From Simmondsia chinensis (taxonomy: Eukaryota; Streptophyta; Magnoliopsida; Caryophyllales; Simmondsiaceae), in contig JAGTTD010000003.1 in assembly GCA_018398585.1 (NCBI GenBank), forward strand, positions 8,688,637 through 8,752,636: a DNA stretch of 64,000 nt. Reading direction: 5' to 3'. A model generated the notes under the pieces. That model saw nothing but the letters and a program-made list of their open reading frames with translations. It searched no databases and was not told the DNA's origin. The translations under genes were made by a program, and so were the position numbers. This document shows positions 63,162 to 64,000 of the stretch, piece after piece; the stretch's first letter is position 1; every line of letters begins with the position of its first letter.

Positions 63162-64000
63162 TGTGATGGTAGTGAGGTATGCCTCACTCAGCCTAACACA
63201 CACAACCACATACAAACGCAGCAAAAATAAACACAAACGAACATAAACACAAGATATTGTGCACAAGACACAAGGAATGACTATTATTATTGAGCACTCT
63301 TTGAATTACAACGGAGACCCTCACAATTTGCTCTCAAACCATGTGCAACGCTTAAAATATGAACAACCATTGAATGAATTCAACTTTGAACAAAACAACC
63401 CCTTTCATAACAAATTCCAGCAGTTTCCCATGATTTAGCAGTAAGGTAACTGCCCTCAACGGTTGGCAACACCTTGGTTCTTCTTGATTTCCCACTTCTC
63501 TTGAGGGGCGCCTCTTGAAAGGGCAGTTACTGAGTCAAATCCCAGTGAATAACTACTCTTTGCTGCTTTTTCTACCCAAATGAGCAGTTACCAGGTCAAG
63601 GCATGCTCCTTTGCTAGGTTAGCTTCCTTTCCAACTCTGTGGCAGTTACATGGTCAACGTTCTGGTCAAGAACTTCAATCAATCTCATAGTCAAGGGTTT
63701 TCCTTCAAAGATTCCATGTCTCATGCTTAATAACCGTTAAGTCACGTGTCCTGCACATGCCAAACACGTTTCCATATGTGCAAGCCTTCCCAAGTGTTTT
63801 GGCGACCCATAGCAGACGTACGCTGCGGCGCACGCACCCATTGCCGTGCCCAGACAAGTTGCGCGCATGTCACCAGGGTTGCACATGTTGCGCATGTCTC
63901 GTGCACTGCCAGCCCACAATGCAGGCAATGTCTCATGTGCGCTATAGACACAAGTGCGAGCGCTACGTGGTGTGCCCTATGCGCACACCAGCTCACTACT
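63162..64000. mobile_element. unrecognised insertion at the right edge, probably an LTR
   Basis: Begins TGTGATGGTAGTGAGGTATG at the point where LTR homology stops. It has GAGGTATGCCTCAC (a short palindrome), an A/C-rich stretch, ATTATTATTGAGCACTCTTT (complement resembling an LTR transcript end region), and a GC-rich last 270 bp. No partner and no coding motif are visible. ORFs at 63,737-63,996 are driven by GC-rich repeats of GCGCAC words. It is called an element only because it interrupts the LTR. Confidence 0.4.

Noticed and set aside
63737..63996. Two overlapping ORFs in GC-rich sequence at the right edge
   Set aside because: Cys/Ala/His-rich translations come from repeated GCGCAC words, with no start context, domain or partner.
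1..64000. Endogenous pararetrovirus (caulimovirid) sequences
   Set aside because: All RT/RNase H blocks are accompanied by integrase and LTRs in Ty3 or copia order, and no movement-protein-like or coat-like frame was seen.

Overview
The window is repeat-dominated, AT-rich nuclear DNA from a seed plant, probably one with a large genome. That rests on its content: Ty3/gypsy and Ty1/copia LTR retrotransposons primed by initiator tRNA-Met, an Athila/Tat-like family with a tRNA-Asp-type primer site, plant-type SINEs, and MITE-like hAT, Harbinger and Mutator-type elements. I see no host gene, tRNA or rRNA gene, CRISPR array or organellar gene. Almost every coding stretch is a broken retrotransposon frame.

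Layout. 1-1142: 3' end of a Reina-like chromovirus with its LTR. 1.2-2.2 kb: a poly-G tract, a GC-rich element and an LTR scrap. 2.16-7.41 kb (+): a 5'-truncated Athila-like element carrying gag and protease but no RT/integrase. It is interrupted by a SINE, a hAT-like element and a solo LTR. 8.28-13.36 kb (-): a whole but decayed Ty3 element of a family I call G (CRM-like by sequence resemblance). 14.4-16.9 kb: a SINE and two further G-type LTRs. 15.97-22.58 kb (+): a Tork/Tnt1-like copia element whose 5' LTR holds a solo G LTR with a perfect 5-bp target duplication.

22.59-50.69 kb is a direct segmental duplication: unit A (22,590-37,987) and unit B (38,205-50,692). Both hold the same G-family insertion with the same TTTTT target duplication, followed by the same noncoding spacer. 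Each unit then gained private insertions. A has an internal pol duplication, a Harbinger-like element, a SINE, a hAT-like element and retroposon tails. B has a long-TIR Mutator/foldback-like element with a hAT-like element nested in it. The partner unit supplies the empty site.

50.05-56.75 kb (-): a second copia element with an internal ~1-kb tandem duplication and a Harbinger-like insertion flanked by TAA. 56.75-63.16 kb (-): a second Athila-like gag-protease element, apparently inserted into the copia gag. Its outer LTR is itself invaded at 63,162 by an unrecognised sequence that runs off the window.

The two Athila-like copies lie in opposite orientation at unrelated sites. They share the same RT/IN-less architecture and a conserved 3' noncoding tail with a pair of short hairpins. 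The stems are GAGC/GCTC and GAGT/ACTC, each with a 12-nt loop, so the paired position covaries. These hairpins and the datable segmental duplication are the most interesting signals here. All boundaries were read by eye; alignments would refine them by a few bases to tens of bases.
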